From Clostridium sp. chh4-2 (GTDB taxonomy: Bacteria; Bacillota; Clostridia; Lachnospirales; Lachnospiraceae): a DNA stretch of 64,000 nt. The notes beneath the pieces were generated by a model. The model was not told the origin of the DNA and made no database searches. It was given only the letters and a program-made list of their open reading frames with translations. Below are positions 42,437 through 53,157 of the stretch, piece by piece. Numbering within the stretch: position 1 is the stretch's first letter; each line of letters starts with the position of its first letter. The position numbers and the translations under genes were made by a program. Where the stretch lies: assembly GCF_002899675.1 (NCBI RefSeq), contig NZ_PKUU01000003.1, forward strand, positions 248,001 through 312,000. Direction: 5' to 3'.

Positions 42437-43105
42437 ATGATCAGAATTGCAATTGTGGAGGACTTTGATCTGATTCGGGAGGATTTGTGCGAATTGGTTT
42501 CAGGGCAGGAAGACATGGAGGTAGTTTGGGAGGCTTCCACAGGTTCGCAGGCAGTGGAGCTTGCAAAAGAAAAACATGCGGACATCATTCTTATGGATAT
42601 TGAGATGGAAACAGTTAACGCAGGAATTGTGGCTGCGGAGAGGATAAGAGACGAAAATCAGGAACAGCAAATCATATTTCTGACGGCGCATGAGACCAAT
42701 CAGATGATAATAACGGCTATGGGAACCGGAGCCATTGATTATATTGTAAAGGGCGGATCGGACGAAGAGATTCTCACCCATATCCGCAATGCCTATGCGG
42801 GCAAGCCGGTGATGGAATACCGCATTCAGGAAACCGTTATGAAGGAATATACAAGGCTTCAGCGGTCAGAGAGAAGCCTTTTGTTTTTCATCAATAATGT
42901 GTCCCAGCTGACAGCTGCGGAACGGGAGCTGGTAAAGCTTCTTTTGGAAGGGAAAAAGGTGAAGGAGATCGCCCAGGTGCGCTGTGTGGAATTGATAACA
43001 GTGAAAACACAGATAAAAAGTCTGCTGAGAAAATTCGGCTGCAGCAGGACAAAAGAGATCGTATCCATCATTCAGGAACTGAATATTTCACACCTTTTTT
43101 TGTAA
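42437..43105 (+). CDS. NarL/LuxR-family response regulator
   Basis: 222 aa. The receiver has the acidic pair ED near residue 8, phosphoacceptor Asp in ADIILMDIEM near 54, and Lys in IDYIVKGG near 103. The C-terminal LuxR-type helix-turn-helix has LTAAERELVKLLLEGKKVKEIA and VKTQIKSLLRKFG. It would be phosphorylated by the kinase encoded 51 bases upstream. The receiver lacks the Pro usually found after the phosphorylation site. Targets are unknown; the TauE/NagA operon downstream has its own operator. Confidence 0.9.
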   Translation: MIRIAIVEDFDLIREDLCELVSGQEDMEVVWEASTGSQAVELAKEKHADIILMDIEMETVNAGIVAAERIRDENQEQQIIFLTAHETNQMIITAMGTGAIDYIVKGGSDEEILTHIRNAYAGKPVMEYRIQETVMKEYTRLQRSERSLLFFINNVSQLTAAERELVKLLLEGKKVKEIAQVRCVELITVKTQIKSLLRKFGCSRTKEIVSIIQELNISHLFL

Positions 43106-43138
43106 GCACATGGACGGGGAAAAACGGCTGCCGGCTAA

Positions 43139-43150
43139 CCAAACGTTTGG
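43139..43150. promoter_or_regulatory. LacI-type operator upstream of the TauE/nagA operon
   Basis: CCAAACGTTTGG palindrome. A TAAGAT -10 hexamer begins at 43185, 40.5 bp from the palindrome centre, almost the same spacing as at 554 and 22129. Confidence 0.68.
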
Positions 43151-43288
43151 GTAAAATATTTGAGCAAAAATTAACAATATGTGATAAGATTATCTTGTTT
43201 ATAATGAAATACAAGCTGCTGTCAGCGGTGTTGAGGCGGCGGGCGTGAAAGCGCATTGGAAAGAAGGATATAGGAAAGAGGAGAAGGA

Positions 43289-44083
43289 ATGAGTGGATAT
43301 TTATATGTAATTTTCTTAGCTGTCAGTTTTGTAGCATCCGTGGCGGGTGCAATCTGCGGAATCGGCGGAGGCGTTTTGATAAAACCGCTTTTGGATACCT
43401 TTGGAGTGCTCAGCGTAGCTTCCATCAGTTTTCTGTCCGGATGTACGGTACTGGCCATGACCTGCTATTCCGTAGGTAAGTCAAAACTCAGCGGCGAATC
43501 AAAGGTGGATTTGAAAACAGGAACCCCATTGGCAATCGGAGCGGCGATTGGCGGCGTGGTGGGAAAGATGATGTTTCAGGCAATCGCGGCCATGTCAACC
43601 GATCCCAACAAGGTCGGCGCGGTGCAGGCGGCCTGCCTTTTAGTCATTACATTCGGAACCATGGTGTATACGGTCAATAAGGATAAAGTACATACGCTTC
43701 ATGTGAAAAATGCGGCGGCCTGTATTTTAATCGGCTTGGTTTTGGGCATCTGTTCTTCCTTCCTTGGAATCGGAGGCGGCCCGATCAATCTGGTGGTGCT
43801 GTTTTATTTCTTTTCCATGGACACGAAAGTGGCTGCGGAAAACTCCCTGTATATCATACTCTTTTCACAGATCACCAGTTTAATCAATACCCTTGTCACA
43901 AGAACTGTGCCGGAATTCGGTTTCCTTCTGCTGGTTCTGATGGTTGGCGGCGGTATCATGGGCGGCGTTGTCGGTCGTATGGTTAATAAAAAGATTGAAG
44001 AGAAGACAGTTAACCGTTTATTTATCGTACTTATGATCATTATTATGATGATAAATGTGTATAATATTTACCAGTTCATGTAA
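43289..44083 (+). CDS. TauE/SafE-family membrane permease
   Basis: 264 aa, eight predicted membrane segments in two repeats. The repeat motifs are GAICGIGGGVLIKPLL near residues 20-35 and LGICSSFLGIGGGPINLVVL near 152-171. The family exports or imports sulfur-containing acids such as sulfite or sulfoacetate, but many members have unknown substrates. It is the first gene of a two-gene unit with nagA, 24 bases downstream, so an amino-sugar-related anion is conceivable (inference). RBS GAGGAGAAGG. Confidence 0.85.
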   Translation: MSGYLYVIFLAVSFVASVAGAICGIGGGVLIKPLLDTFGVLSVASISFLSGCTVLAMTCYSVGKSKLSGESKVDLKTGTPLAIGAAIGGVVGKMMFQAIAAMSTDPNKVGAVQAACLLVITFGTMVYTVNKDKVHTLHVKNAAACILIGLVLGICSSFLGIGGGPINLVVLFYFFSMDTKVAAENSLYIILFSQITSLINTLVTRTVPEFGFLLLVLMVGGGIMGGVVGRMVNKKIEEKTVNRLFIVLMIIIMMINVYNIYQFM

Positions 44084-44107
44084 AATGCTGGCAGGATTGG
44101 AGGGGCT

Positions 44108-45259
44108 ATGAAGACATTACTTACAAATGGTTTTTTATATCTGAATCATGGATTTGAACAAAAGGATCTTCTTTTAGAAGATGGAATTATATCGGAAATC
44201 GGAGATGGGATCGCCGCCGGTGAGGCAGAGGTAATTGATCTGTCAGGAAGAAAGGTAGTGCCCGGATTTTTCGATGTGCACACACACGGCGCGGTCAATG
44301 TGGATGTCAACGCGGCATCGGCTGAGGACCTTGAAAGCATCTGCCGGTTCTTTGCGTCAAAAGGCGTCACCAGCTGGCTGTGCTCTGTTTTAACGGATAC
44401 GAGGGAGCAGACGCTTGCCTGCATCGAAGAATATAAGCGTTGGAAGACCATAGAGCATAAAGGTGCAAATCTGGCTGGAATTCATCTGGAAGGCCCGTTC
44501 CTCTGTGCTGATTATAAAGGAGCTATGCCGGAGCATTTGCTGCAGGCGGCGAATCTGGAGCTGCTGAAAGAGTATCAAAAGGCGGCGGAAGGCGAGATAC
44601 GCTATATTACGGTTTCCCCTGAAGTGGAAGGAATCGTGGATATGATCCCGGAGATCAAAAAATTGGGAATCCAGGTTGCGATCGGTCATTCAGGAGCAGA
44701 TTACGATACGGCCAGAGCGGCCATTGCCAACGGAGCCATGGCGGCAACCCATACCGGTAATGCGATGAAACTGCTCCATCAGCATTTTCCTGCGATCTGG
44801 GGAGCTGTGCTGGAGGATGATGACTTGTACTGTGAGATGATCTGCGACGGACGTCATCTTCATCCGGGAACCGTCCGGCTGATTATTAAAACAAAAGGCC
44901 TGGACCGGGTTGTGGCTATCACAGATTCCATTATGGCTTCCGGACTTCCTGACGGAAAGTATAAGCTGGGTGTCAATGATGTAATCGTTGTGGACGGAGA
45001 TGCAAAGCTGGCGGTGGGCAACAGCCGCGCCGGAAGCACCCTGACTATGGATGTGGCTCTTAAAAATCTTTTGGATTTCACTGGACGTCCTTTGGAAGAA
45101 CTGATCCCGGTGATGACAGAAAACCCTGCAAAGCTGATGGGAATGTATGACCGGATTGGATCGATTGAACCAGGAAAAGACGGGGATCTGGTTGTTTTGG
45201 ATGAGAACAATAAGGTAGCGGCCACATTTGCAAAAGGAAAAATGCAGTTTCAGGAATGA
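44108..45259 (+). CDS. nagA: N-acetylglucosamine-6-phosphate deacetylase
   Basis: 383 aa, amidohydrolase fold. Metal motif DVHTHG near residues 56-61, HLEGPF near 127-132 (metal-ligand Glu), GHSGADYD near 197, and HTGNAM near 216. The catalytic Asp lies in ITDSIMASG near 280. It deacetylates GlcNAc-6-phosphate to glucosamine-6-phosphate. A nagB-like gene is in the operon at 4287 that carries the same operator upstream, so the two steps may be co-regulated at a distance. RBS TTGGAGGGG. Confidence 0.93.
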   Translation: MKTLLTNGFLYLNHGFEQKDLLLEDGIISEIGDGIAAGEAEVIDLSGRKVVPGFFDVHTHGAVNVDVNAASAEDLESICRFFASKGVTSWLCSVLTDTREQTLACIEEYKRWKTIEHKGANLAGIHLEGPFLCADYKGAMPEHLLQAANLELLKEYQKAAEGEIRYITVSPEVEGIVDMIPEIKKLGIQVAIGHSGADYDTARAAIANGAMAATHTGNAMKLLHQHFPAIWGAVLEDDDLYCEMICDGRHLHPGTVRLIIKTKGLDRVVAITDSIMASGLPDGKYKLGVNDVIVVDGDAKLAVGNSRAGSTLTMDVALKNLLDFTGRPLEELIPVMTENPAKLMGMYDRIGSIEPGKDGDLVVLDENNKVAATFAKGKMQFQE

Positions 45260-45376
45260 TAAGAATAATGTGAAAATCTATCCGATCATATAAATACGAT
45301 TTTATCAGTTATAAAAGACTGGTATTTGCGTTACTTCATTAGGGATGGTTTAACCATATGAGGAAAGGAGACGCTT

Positions 45377-45898
45377 ATGCGGTCAGCAGTTTGTGATGTT
45401 TGGCAGACTCATTTTAAGCAGGTAGAATCGAATTCCAAAACCGGAATCGATGATGGTCAAAGGCAGATAGAAAGTAAATATGATAAAGATGTGAGGCTCT
45501 TTCTTAATTCGTTTAAGAAGGAGCCTTTTCACATAGCATTTTGGGCTTATGGAATTTATGAGGAACTTTACCGGAAATATGTGGTGGCCAATAACCAGAA
45601 GATCACATTATTCCGTTTTGATGATATTATATATATGGAGTCCTCTCTTCACTCGATCAATATATACACGGTCAGCGGTGTGGAGACTATCCAGTCAAAG
45701 CTGGATGCGGAAGAGAAAAAGGTACCCGGATGGAAATTTACGAGGATTCATCAAAGTTATCTGGTAAATCTTGTTCATGTGAGGACATTAACATCCACAG
45801 AGGTGATATTATACAATGGACATAAATTGAATGTCAGCGCCAGCAGACGAAGGCAGGTACAAAAATCCATGGAAAAGTTTGTAGGATGGGTAAAATAG
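45377..45898 (+). CDS. LytTR-domain DNA-binding protein without receiver
   Basis: 173 aa. Residues 1-70 are a charged N-terminal part with no recognisable domain. Residues 75-173 form a LytTR DNA-binding domain: ITLFRFDDIIYMESSLHSINIYT, then FTRIHQSYLVNLVHVRTL and SASRRRQVQKSM. LytTR proteins usually carry a receiver domain; this one has none, so activity is probably set by expression or a partner protein. It stands alone and is followed by a 340-bp spacer. RBS AAAGGAG. Confidence 0.82.
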   Translation: MRSAVCDVWQTHFKQVESNSKTGIDDGQRQIESKYDKDVRLFLNSFKKEPFHIAFWAYGIYEELYRKYVVANNQKITLFRFDDIIYMESSLHSINIYTVSGVETIQSKLDAEEKKVPGWKFTRIHQSYLVNLVHVRTLTSTEVILYNGHKLNVSASRRRQVQKSMEKFVGWVK

Positions 45899-46238
45899 GT
45901 TAAATATGCGCTGTAAACCTCTAATTATGCGCGAATATTGTAATAATTTGTATTTTATGTTATTTTATAAAAAATAGAACAGCTTAGAAAAAACTTGACC
46001 GATTAGAGCGACTAATCAAATGAAATTTTATCATTCACATCTTATTTTATCTGCAGTTTCTAAATGAAGCGCCCGGTTTTCGGGTGCTTTTGTCTTTGTA
46101 AGGCCGGATTCAGCGGCAAAATCATTTTACTACATTCCCGATGTGCGCTATAATAGAAGCCACAGAACGAAGCGCGGTCAGGACGGCGCGGCTTTTGGTG
46201 GATAATATGCCGCACAGGCGGAGGAATGAAGGGAACCG
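45899..46238 (+). promoter_or_regulatory. Spacer before jetA with terminator and promoter
   Basis: The spacer holds an AT-rich stretch, a terminator hairpin at 46067-46092 (AAGCGCCCG with CGGGTGCTT, then TTTG), and a likely jetA promoter: TTTACT at 46126-46131 and TATAAT at 46149-46154, spaced 17 bp. No gene is visible. Confidence 0.65.
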
Positions 46239-47591
46239 ATGAGACTGATTAATGAAATCCCGGACCGGTTTTGGAGTTTATTCCGGTCGGTCAACAGGGA
46301 GACTTACATAGAAGCATTGTTAAAGCTCAATGAAGAATATGAATATAACAGCTATTTCCTGAGCAGGGAGGTCTGCATACAGGTTTTGGCAGATTACTTT
46401 GCCCAGAGAAAGATCACTATCAAACAGGAGGAAGAGGAGGACGAGATCGACGCGTTGGAACCTCCGGCCACGAGAATACTGAACTGGCTGGTCAGGGCAG
46501 GGTGGCTCAGAAAACTGGACGATTATAACACGCTGGTGACCAATATTGTAATTCCTGATTACGCTGCGATCTTTATCGAGGCATTTGAACACCTGTTTAA
46601 TGAAGAAGAGAATGAGACCGAGGTCTATATCCAGAATATCTATGCCATTTTATTCTCCTTTAAAAACGATCCGCGGGCCAGCGTAAGCCTTCTGCATACG
46701 GCTCTTGTGAATACCAGAAAATTGAACAAAGCGCTCCAGGACATGCTTCATAACATGGATAAATTCTTTGCCAGCCTGTTGGAAAAGCGGTTTTACGGGG
46801 ATTTGTTAAAGGAGCATTTAGAAGGATATGTGGAAGAGATTGTAAAAAAGAAATACCACATACTGAAAACCTCCGACAATTTCTATCTGTATAAGACGGA
46901 TATCAAACGCTGGATCAATGAGATGCGGGAGGATTACGACTGGATGGAGCAGACTGCAAGCCGCAGCCAGGGCAGCGTGGACGAACTACAGCTTGTCAGA
47001 ACTTTAGATGATATTGAGCGGGGATTTGACGAGATCGAGCGCAGGATCGCCAATATGGACAGGGAGCATATGAAGTATGTGAGCGCCACGGTCGGCCGGT
47101 TGAACTATCTGCTGAATAACGATGATGATACGAAAGGTCTTGTGATCCAGCTATTGAACCATATGGCCTATGAAGAGGATATCTCAGATTCTCTGAGCCG
47201 GATCAGCAGCAGGATGAACCTGTCCGCTTTAGAAGTGATATCGGAAAAATCTCTTTATAAGAAGAGAAAGCCCAGAATTGATTTTACGGAAGGGCTGGAA
47301 GATATGGAAGAGAGTAAAGAGCTGACCAGGGAAGACATTCTGCGCCTGAACCGTTTGGGCAGCCGTTACAGCAAGAAAGAGATTGAAGATTTTATCTTTG
47401 AGCGCATGACATCGGGAACCGCGCAGATTACGGACGATACGGTGCAGTCGGATCAGGATTTTGAAAAACTGATTCTGGCATATGATTATGCGATCCGCAG
47501 AAACAGCGCGTTTGCGGTAAAAGAAGAGGACGGGGATCTGATCGATAACGGCAGATACAAGTATCCGAAACTGACATTTACAAGGAAATGA
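46239..47591 (+). CDS. jetA: JetA-family (kleisin/MksF-like) subunit of a Wadjet-type SMC complex
   Basis: 450 aa, soluble and helix-rich. The N-terminal winged-helix-like part is MRLINEIPDRFWSLFRSVNR, followed by an acidic loop (QEEEEDEID near residues 65-73), long helices in the middle, and a basic C-terminal tail. It matches the JetA type found in Clostridia (DUF5716). In Wadjet complexes JetA is the kleisin that bridges the SMC heads. Order and overlap with jetB and jetC (ATGA overlap with jetB) confirm the system. It has its own promoter upstream. Confidence 0.85.
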   Translation: MRLINEIPDRFWSLFRSVNRETYIEALLKLNEEYEYNSYFLSREVCIQVLADYFAQRKITIKQEEEEDEIDALEPPATRILNWLVRAGWLRKLDDYNTLVTNIVIPDYAAIFIEAFEHLFNEEENETEVYIQNIYAILFSFKNDPRASVSLLHTALVNTRKLNKALQDMLHNMDKFFASLLEKRFYGDLLKEHLEGYVEEIVKKKYHILKTSDNFYLYKTDIKRWINEMREDYDWMEQTASRSQGSVDELQLVRTLDDIERGFDEIERRIANMDREHMKYVSATVGRLNYLLNNDDDTKGLVIQLLNHMAYEEDISDSLSRISSRMNLSALEVISEKSLYKKRKPRIDFTEGLEDMEESKELTREDILRLNRLGSRYSKKEIEDFIFERMTSGTAQITDDTVQSDQDFEKLILAYDYAIRRNSAFAVKEEDGDLIDNGRYKYPKLTFTRK

Positions 47592-48235
47592 GGAAGATTA
47601 TGATAGAGTACTATGAGACACTGTCCCAGGAGGAACAGCAGCAGCTGACGGAGACCATCCAGCTTCTGCTTCGCCAGACATTTATCCTGGAACGGAAATT
47701 TGACAGAAAGTCGTCCAGATTTCAGAACAACAGGGAATTCAGGATCTGCAACAAGCATCTGGAGTTCATACGGGAGTATTTTTCCATAAGCGGCATTTAC
47801 CTGCATGAAAACAGCCAGATGGGCGTGATCTATATTCAGGGAGAGAATCTGCTGGGGGACAAGCTTCCAAAGCTGGCAACGCTTTATATCCTGATTTTAA
47901 AGATCATTTATGAGGAACAGATGGCTTCCGTCTCCACCAGCGTCAATGTGTATACCACTTTGGGAGAGATCAACGAACGGCTGGGCAGCTACCGGCTGCT
48001 GAAGAATAAACCGTCTGTGACGGAGATCAGAAAGGCCATTACCATACTGAAACGTTATCAGATCATCGATCCACTGGATGTGCTGGAAGAGCTGGACGGA
48101 AAGACCAGGATGATCATATACCCGTGCATCAACGTGGTGCTGTTAGGGGACGATGTCAGGGCGCTTGTGGAGTCATTTGCGGAGAATGTAGAAGAGACAG
48201 AAGGAGAAGAAGAGGATGACGAATCAGAGATTTGA
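47588..48235 (+). CDS. jetB: JetB-family (MksE-like, DUF4194) subunit
   Basis: 215 aa. The N-terminus is acidic and helical (YETLSQEEQQQLTETIQLLLRQTF), followed by two winged-helix domains (KLATLYILILKIIYEEQ; LKRYQIIDPLD) and a tail of about 15 residues made mostly of Glu and Asp. MksE/JetB dimers bind the kleisin and regulate the SMC ATPase. The start overlaps jetA by 4 bases and the end overlaps jetC by 20, showing tight coupling. ATG 47600 is an alternative start. Confidence 0.85.
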   Translation: MRKIMIEYYETLSQEEQQQLTETIQLLLRQTFILERKFDRKSSRFQNNREFRICNKHLEFIREYFSISGIYLHENSQMGVIYIQGENLLGDKLPKLATLYILILKIIYEEQMASVSTSVNVYTTLGEINERLGSYRLLKNKPSVTEIRKAITILKRYQIIDPLDVLEELDGKTRMIIYPCINVVLLGDDVRALVESFAENVEETEGEEEDDESEI

Positions 48236-51200
48236 GGCATTGTCCAGGATGTGTTTGAACAACTGGCATTATATCAGCAAAAAGACGCTGTCATTCAGCG
48301 ACTCCATTAATTTCTTTACCGGCCATTCGGGAAGCGGAAAATCAACGGTTTTGGATGCCCTTCAGATCGTGCTGTATGCCAATACGGACGGAAGGGGATT
48401 CTTTAATAAAGCGGCTGCGGACGATTCGGACCGCTCTCTGCTGGAATATTTGAGAGGTATGATTACCATCGGGGAAAATAATGAGTTCTCCTATCTGAGA
48501 AATAAGAACTTTTCCAGCACGATCGTATTAGAACTGAAACGGACGGACACAGAGGAATATCAGTGCGTCGGCGTCGTATTCGACGTGGAAGTGGCGTCCA
48601 ATGAGATCAGCCGCCTGTTCTTCTGGCATAAAGGCCCGCTGCCGGACCATCAGTACAGGTCGGGTTCGCGCTGTATGTCCATAGAAGAGATAAAGGGATA
48701 TCTGCAGCAGAACTTTAATAAAGAAGAATATTATTACGGCTCCCATAATGAACGGTTCCGCAGACAGCTTTACGACGTGTATCTGGGCGGTCTGGATATG
48801 GAGAAATTCCCCCTGCTGTTTAAGCGGGCAATTCCGTTCCGCATGAACATTAAACTGGAAGATTTTGTTAAGGAATACATCTGCACCGAGCAGGATATCC
48901 ATATAGAAGACATGCAGGAAAGCGTGATGATGTATGGAAGGATGCAGAAGAAGATCGACGATACCTGCAGGGAGATCGAAAATCTGGAACAGCTTCATGA
49001 AATATATCAGAAAATGGAGGCGAAGGAAGAGGAAAAACGGGAGAATCAGTACCTGTCCGACAAGATGGATATCCTTTCCGTCCGCCAGAAGATCAAAGAG
49101 CTTCACGACCGGATCATGCTGTCAACAGAAGATTTAGACAAACAGAGAGAGATGAGAGACGAGCTGGAGCGGACGGTTCAGGAATTGGGTGTCAAAAGTG
49201 AACAGCTTTTGAAACAGATTTCTTCCACCGGCTATGATGAGAAAAAATCAGAACTGAGATCGTTAAACGAACTGATCGAGGCCCTGTTAAAGAGCCGGGT
49301 AAAGTGGGAAAAGACGGCGGAGGGATTAAACGCCTGGATTGACCAGGACATTACGGACAACAGCACCATCTGGGATATTGAAAAATTTGCGGATGGAAGC
49401 ATTCAGGCGGATGAGATTGTAAGGTTGAAGAAATCCATCCAGGAAACGCGGGCAGAGGTGAAGGAACAGGAACAGGAAGCGTCCGCCGCGATCCGCAGTT
49501 TAAGAAAACAGGAAAAAGCGGCCCAGGAGGATTTAAAGAAGTTAAAACAGGGCAAAAAAGCATATCCGAAAGAATTGGAGCGTGCATGTTTGTATATACA
49601 GAGGCGCCTTCTGGAAGAAACCGGAAAATCCGTGGAGGTGAAGATTCTGGCGGATCTTTTGGATATCCGTGATGATAAGTGGCGTAATGCGGTGGAAGGC
49701 TATATGGGCAACAACAAACTAGCCCTGATCGTGGAACCGAAATATGCCAGAAAAGCCATGGACATCTATCAGGAATTAGACCGTAAGGAATATTACCGTG
49801 TGGCAGTTTTGGATACGGAAAAGGTATCGCAAAAGGAGCACGCCGTTTTCACAGGCTCCCTGTCCGAAGAAGTGATCACAAGAAATGATTACGTCCAATC
49901 CTACATCAATTTCCTTCTTGGAAAAGTGGTTAAATGCGAGAACACCGATGAACTGAGAAAGTGTCAGATCGGTATTACGGCGGACTGCGTGCTGTACCAC
50001 AGCTACCGCCTGCAGTATATTAATCCGGACAATTACACCAGAAGCGCATACATCGGAGCCATGAGTATGGCTAAGAGAATCCGGCAGCTGGAACAGGAAT
50101 TGGAGGAACTGAAGGAAGAACTGGCTCCGGAACTGAAGATTCAGAGGGAATGCCAGGAGATACTGAACCTGGAAGAGCTGGGACTTCCGGCCGAGGATTA
50201 TATAAGCTGGCTGAGTGATATGGAGAAATTAAAGTCCAGGGAAAAGGAAAAGAAACGTCTTGTAAAACAGCTGGAAGAGCTGAAAGAAAAGAAGGTGGAT
50301 CTCTGGGAGACAGAGCGCCGCGGGGTTCTGGAAGAAAAGAAGGCAAAAGAGGATCTGGCCGAACAGGTAAAACAGGTGATCTGGCGTCTCAATGAGCAGA
50401 TGGAGGAAAACCGCAGAAAACAGATTGAATTAAATGAATTGCTGGTGGAAAAAGAGAGAAACTTTACAGAAGACGGACGGTATGAGAGGAAGGCGGACGA
50501 ATTTTTACAGAGCCAGGCGGAGCCGCGGTATGACAGGCTGTGCCAGAGATTCCAGGATGCGGCTTTAAAGGCAGACGAGGAACGGGCCGGGATTTATTCA
50601 GAGCTTCAGGAGAGCCGGTTCCGTTATCTGAAACAATATCCAAACCGCAGCTTTTCCGCTACAATTGAAGACAATGAACCGTATGACAAGCTGTTAGGAA
50701 GGCTGCAGTGCGATAATCTGGAGGAATACCGGCAGATCGCCAGGGAGCAGGCTAGATCAGCAGTGGAGCATTTCAGGGACGACTTCATGTTCAAGATCCG
50801 CAGCGCCATTAAAGAAGCGCTGATCCGCAAAGACGAACTGAACCGCATCATCAATAAGCTGGATTTCGGAAAGGATAAATATCAATTCGTAATCGGCAAA
50901 AACAAAGGACCGGACGGCCGTTTCTATGACATGTTTATGGATGATTCGCTGGAAGTAAATCCTGCTATGCTGACGGATTCCTTTGAAGACCAACTGAATT
51001 TCTTTACCATTAACCATGAAAACAATTACGGGGATATGATCAATGAACTGATCAATGTTTTCATTCCGCCTGAGAATGCGGATCACGACCAGCTGGAAGA
51101 GGCGAAGCAGAACATGGACAAATACGCGGATTACAGAACCTATCTTTCCTTTGATATGCAGCAGATTGTCCGCAGCCAGGGCGAGGAAACCATTAAGATC

Positions 51201-51605
51201 CAGCTGAGCAAAATGATTAAGAAAAATTCCGGCGGCGAGGGCCAGAACCCTCTTTATGTGGCCTTATTAGCCAGCTTTGCCCAGGCTTACCGGATCAACA
51301 TGTCGCCTAAGATGCTGCGCAATCCAACCATCCGTCTGGTGGTCTTAGACGAGGCATTTTCCAAGATGGATGCGGAAAAGGTGGCCAGCTGTATTGAGCT
51401 GATTAGAGGGCTGGGATTCCAGGCCATCATAAGCGCTACCAATGATAAGATTCAAAATTATTTGGAAAATGTGGATAAAACTTTTGTATTTGCTAATCCG
51501 AACAAGAAATCAATCTCGATTCAGGAATTTGAGAGAAAAGAGTTCGGGGAATTGCTGAGGGATTTGGATGGAGAAGACGAACAGGAGAGCTTATTGATTA
51601 AATAA
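48216..51605 (+). CDS. jetC: JetC-family SMC-like ATPase (MksB-like)
   Basis: 1129 aa. Walker [10 protein letters not shown] is at residues 36-44, preceded by [12 protein letters not shown]. Long coiled coils fill about 230-420 and 630-900, and a hinge-like region with [23 protein letters not shown] lies near 470-490. The C-terminal head has the signature [11 protein letters not shown] near 1005, Walker [12 protein letters not shown] near 1050, and IISATNDKI. In Wadjet systems this ATPase extrudes DNA loops and senses small circular plasmids. Here the nuclease partner jetD is not next to it. Confidence 0.88.
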   Translation: MTNQRFEALSRMCLNNWHYISKKTLSFSDSINFFTGHSGSGKSTVLDALQIVLYANTDGRGFFNKAAADDSDRSLLEYLRGMITIGENNEFSYLRNKNFSSTIVLELKRTDTEEYQCVGVVFDVEVASNEISRLFFWHKGPLPDHQYRSGSRCMSIEEIKGYLQQNFNKEEYYYGSHNERFRRQLYDVYLGGLDMEKFPLLFKRAIPFRMNIKLEDFVKEYICTEQDIHIEDMQESVMMYGRMQKKIDDTCREIENLEQLHEIYQKMEAKEEEKRENQYLSDKMDILSVRQKIKELHDRIMLSTEDLDKQREMRDELERTVQELGVKSEQLLKQISSTGYDEKKSELRSLNELIEALLKSRVKWEKTAEGLNAWIDQDITDNSTIWDIEKFADGSIQADEIVRLKKSIQETRAEVKEQEQEASAAIRSLRKQEKAAQEDLKKLKQGKKAYPKELERACLYIQRRLLEETGKSVEVKILADLLDIRDDKWRNAVEGYMGNNKLALIVEPKYARKAMDIYQELDRKEYYRVAVLDTEKVSQKEHAVFTGSLSEEVITRNDYVQSYINFLLGKVVKCENTDELRKCQIGITADCVLYHSYRLQYINPDNYTRSAYIGAMSMAKRIRQLEQELEELKEELAPELKIQRECQEILNLEELGLPAEDYISWLSDMEKLKSREKEKKRLVKQLEELKEKKVDLWETERRGVLEEKKAKEDLAEQVKQVIWRLNEQMEENRRKQIELNELLVEKERNFTEDGRYERKADEFLQSQAEPRYDRLCQRFQDAALKADEERAGIYSELQESRFRYLKQYPNRSFSATIEDNEPYDKLLGRLQCDNLEEYRQIAREQARSAVEHFRDDFMFKIRSAIKEALIRKDELNRIINKLDFGKDKYQFVIGKNKGPDGRFYDMFMDDSLEVNPAMLTDSFEDQLNFFTINHENNYGDMINELINVFIPPENADHDQLEEAKQNMDKYADYRTYLSFDMQQIVRSQGEETIKIQLSKMIKKNSGGEGQNPLYVALLASFAQAYRINMSPKMLRNPTIRLVVLDEAFSKMDAEKVASCIELIRGLGFQAIISATNDKIQNYLENVDKTFVFANPNKKSISIQEFERKEFGELLRDLDGEDEQESLLIK

Positions 51606-51649
51606 TAGATCCGCCAACTCAAAGCGGCGGAAAGAGAGGAGAGGTGCAG

Positions 51650-52405
51650 ATGTCAACAGTGTACTCAAAAGATTGTGAATACCATATTCAGCTGAAACCG
51701 GGGGATGTGGGGGAATACGTGATACTGCCCGGAGACCCGGGGCGGTGTGAAAAGATCGCCGAGTGTCTGGAGGATGCCAAACTGATGGCCTCCAACAGGG
51801 AATACGTTACCTATACCGGACGTCTTGGAGAGAAGAGGGTGAGCGTTACTTCTACGGGAATCGGCGGCCCTTCGGCGGCTATCGCTATGGAAGAGCTGAT
51901 CCACTGCGGAGCCCATACCTTCATCCGCGTGGGAACCTCAGGGGGAATGCAGCCGGACGTGTTGGCCGGGGACGTGGTGATCGCCACAGGAGCCATCCGT
52001 TTGGACGGAACCAGCAAGGAATATGCGCCCATCGAATATCCGGCCGTGGCCGATTATGAAGTGGTGGAAGCTCTGAAAAAAGGAGCCGACCGACTTGGAA
52101 AACGCTCCCATGTGGGCGTAGTCCAGTGTAAGGATTCCTTTTATGGCCAGCACGAACCGGAGAATATGCCGGTAAGCTATGAACTGCTGAACAAATGGGA
52201 GGCCTGGAAACGCTGCGGCGCCCTGACTTCGGAAATGGAATCCGCCACCCTGTTCATCGTTGGGGCGGTGCGCAGAGTCCGTGTGGGGTCTGTGATGCTG
52301 GTGATCGGCAACCAAACCAGAAGAGAGATGGGACTGCCCGATATCCAATGCCATGATACACAGAGCGCCATTGATGTTGCGGTGGAAGCCATAAAGCTTT
52401 TGTAG
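51650..52405 (+). CDS. udp: Uridine phosphorylase-family nucleoside phosphorylase
   Basis: 251 aa from ATG 51650, about 6 bases after GAGGAGAGG; GTG 51644 is the alternative. PNP/UDP fold: [14 protein letters not shown] near residues 27-40, the phosphate loop [18 protein letters not shown] near 67-84, [12 protein letters not shown] near 92-103, and EMESATLF near 197 (ribose-binding Met-Glu). It splits uridine with phosphate into uracil and ribose-1-phosphate. It lies 44 bases after jetC in the same direction and could be read from the jet promoter, although no functional link is known. Confidence 0.88.
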   Translation: MSTVYSKDCEYHIQLKPGDVGEYVILPGDPGRCEKIAECLEDAKLMASNREYVTYTGRLGEKRVSVTSTGIGGPSAAIAMEELIHCGAHTFIRVGTSGGMQPDVLAGDVVIATGAIRLDGTSKEYAPIEYPAVADYEVVEALKKGADRLGKRSHVGVVQCKDSFYGQHEPENMPVSYELLNKWEAWKRCGALTSEMESATLFIVGAVRRVRVGSVMLVIGNQTRREMGLPDIQCHDTQSAIDVAVEAIKLL

Positions 52406-52437
52406 AATATATGATAGACAGCCAGAGGAGATAAAAA

Positions 52438-53043
52438 GTGGATATTTACGATAAACTGCACAACGGCGATTTATATCAGACGGATAATGAACAGCTTATA
52501 AAGGATCAGACAGAATGTTTGGAACGGTTGTATGATTTTAACCAGACGCGGCCTTCGGAGATGGAAAAACGCGGAACCATGCTGAAAGAAATGTTTGCTG
52601 AAATTGGCCCAAACTGTTATATTGAACCGCCTCTTCACGCTAATTGGGGAGGTAGGCATGTTCATTTTGGGAAGAATATTTATGCAAATTTCAATTTAAC
52701 GCTTGTGGACGATACGCATATTTATGTGGGCGATTACACGATGATCGGCCCGAATGTGACAATTGCGGCAGCAGGCCACCCGGTTATGCCAGAACTGCGG
52801 GAAAAAGGATATCAGTACAATTTCCCGGTTCATATCGGAAGAAACTGCTGGATCGGAGCCGGAGCAATAATCGTTCCGGGCGTTACAATTGGGGATAATA
52901 CCGTCATCGGAGCGGGAAGCGTGGTTACGAAAGATATTCCGGCCAATGTGGTCGCAGTTGGAAATCCTTGCAGAGTGCTGAGGGAGATTGGGGAGTCGGA
53001 TAGGAAATATTATTTTAAAGACAGGATGATTGGTGTGGAATAG
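52438..53043 (+). CDS. Maltose/galactoside O-acetyltransferase-like protein (left-handed beta-helix)
   Basis: 201 aa from a GTG start after GAGGAG. The N-terminal Mac domain (KLHNGDLYQTDNEQLIKDQ) is followed by hexapeptide repeats (VHFGKNIYANFNLTLVDDTHIYVGDYTMIGPNVTI shortened here by position 76-110). The catalytic His is in AAAGHPV near 115, and IGRNCWIGAGAIIVPGVTIG lies near 133-152. It acetylates sugars from acetyl-CoA as a trimer. The physiological sugar is unclear, as for LacA and Maa. Confidence 0.9.
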   Translation: MDIYDKLHNGDLYQTDNEQLIKDQTECLERLYDFNQTRPSEMEKRGTMLKEMFAEIGPNCYIEPPLHANWGGRHVHFGKNIYANFNLTLVDDTHIYVGDYTMIGPNVTIAAAGHPVMPELREKGYQYNFPVHIGRNCWIGAGAIIVPGVTIGDNTVIGAGSVVTKDIPANVVAVGNPCRVLREIGESDRKYYFKDRMIGVE

Positions 53044-53097
53044 CTATTTTCTTATGAGCGCCCCCATTTCCTTCCATTGTCGAATTTTCAGAAACAG

Positions 53098-53126
53098 TTG
53101 TGATTTTTGTAAAAAGTCGCTATAAT
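53098..53126 (+). promoter_or_regulatory. Promoter of the OPT transporter gene
   Basis: TTGTGA (53098-53103) and TATAAT (53121-53126) are spaced by 17 bp. Confidence 0.75.
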
Positions 53127-53157
53127 AGGTAGGTACAAAAAAAAGGGGGTTCATAAG

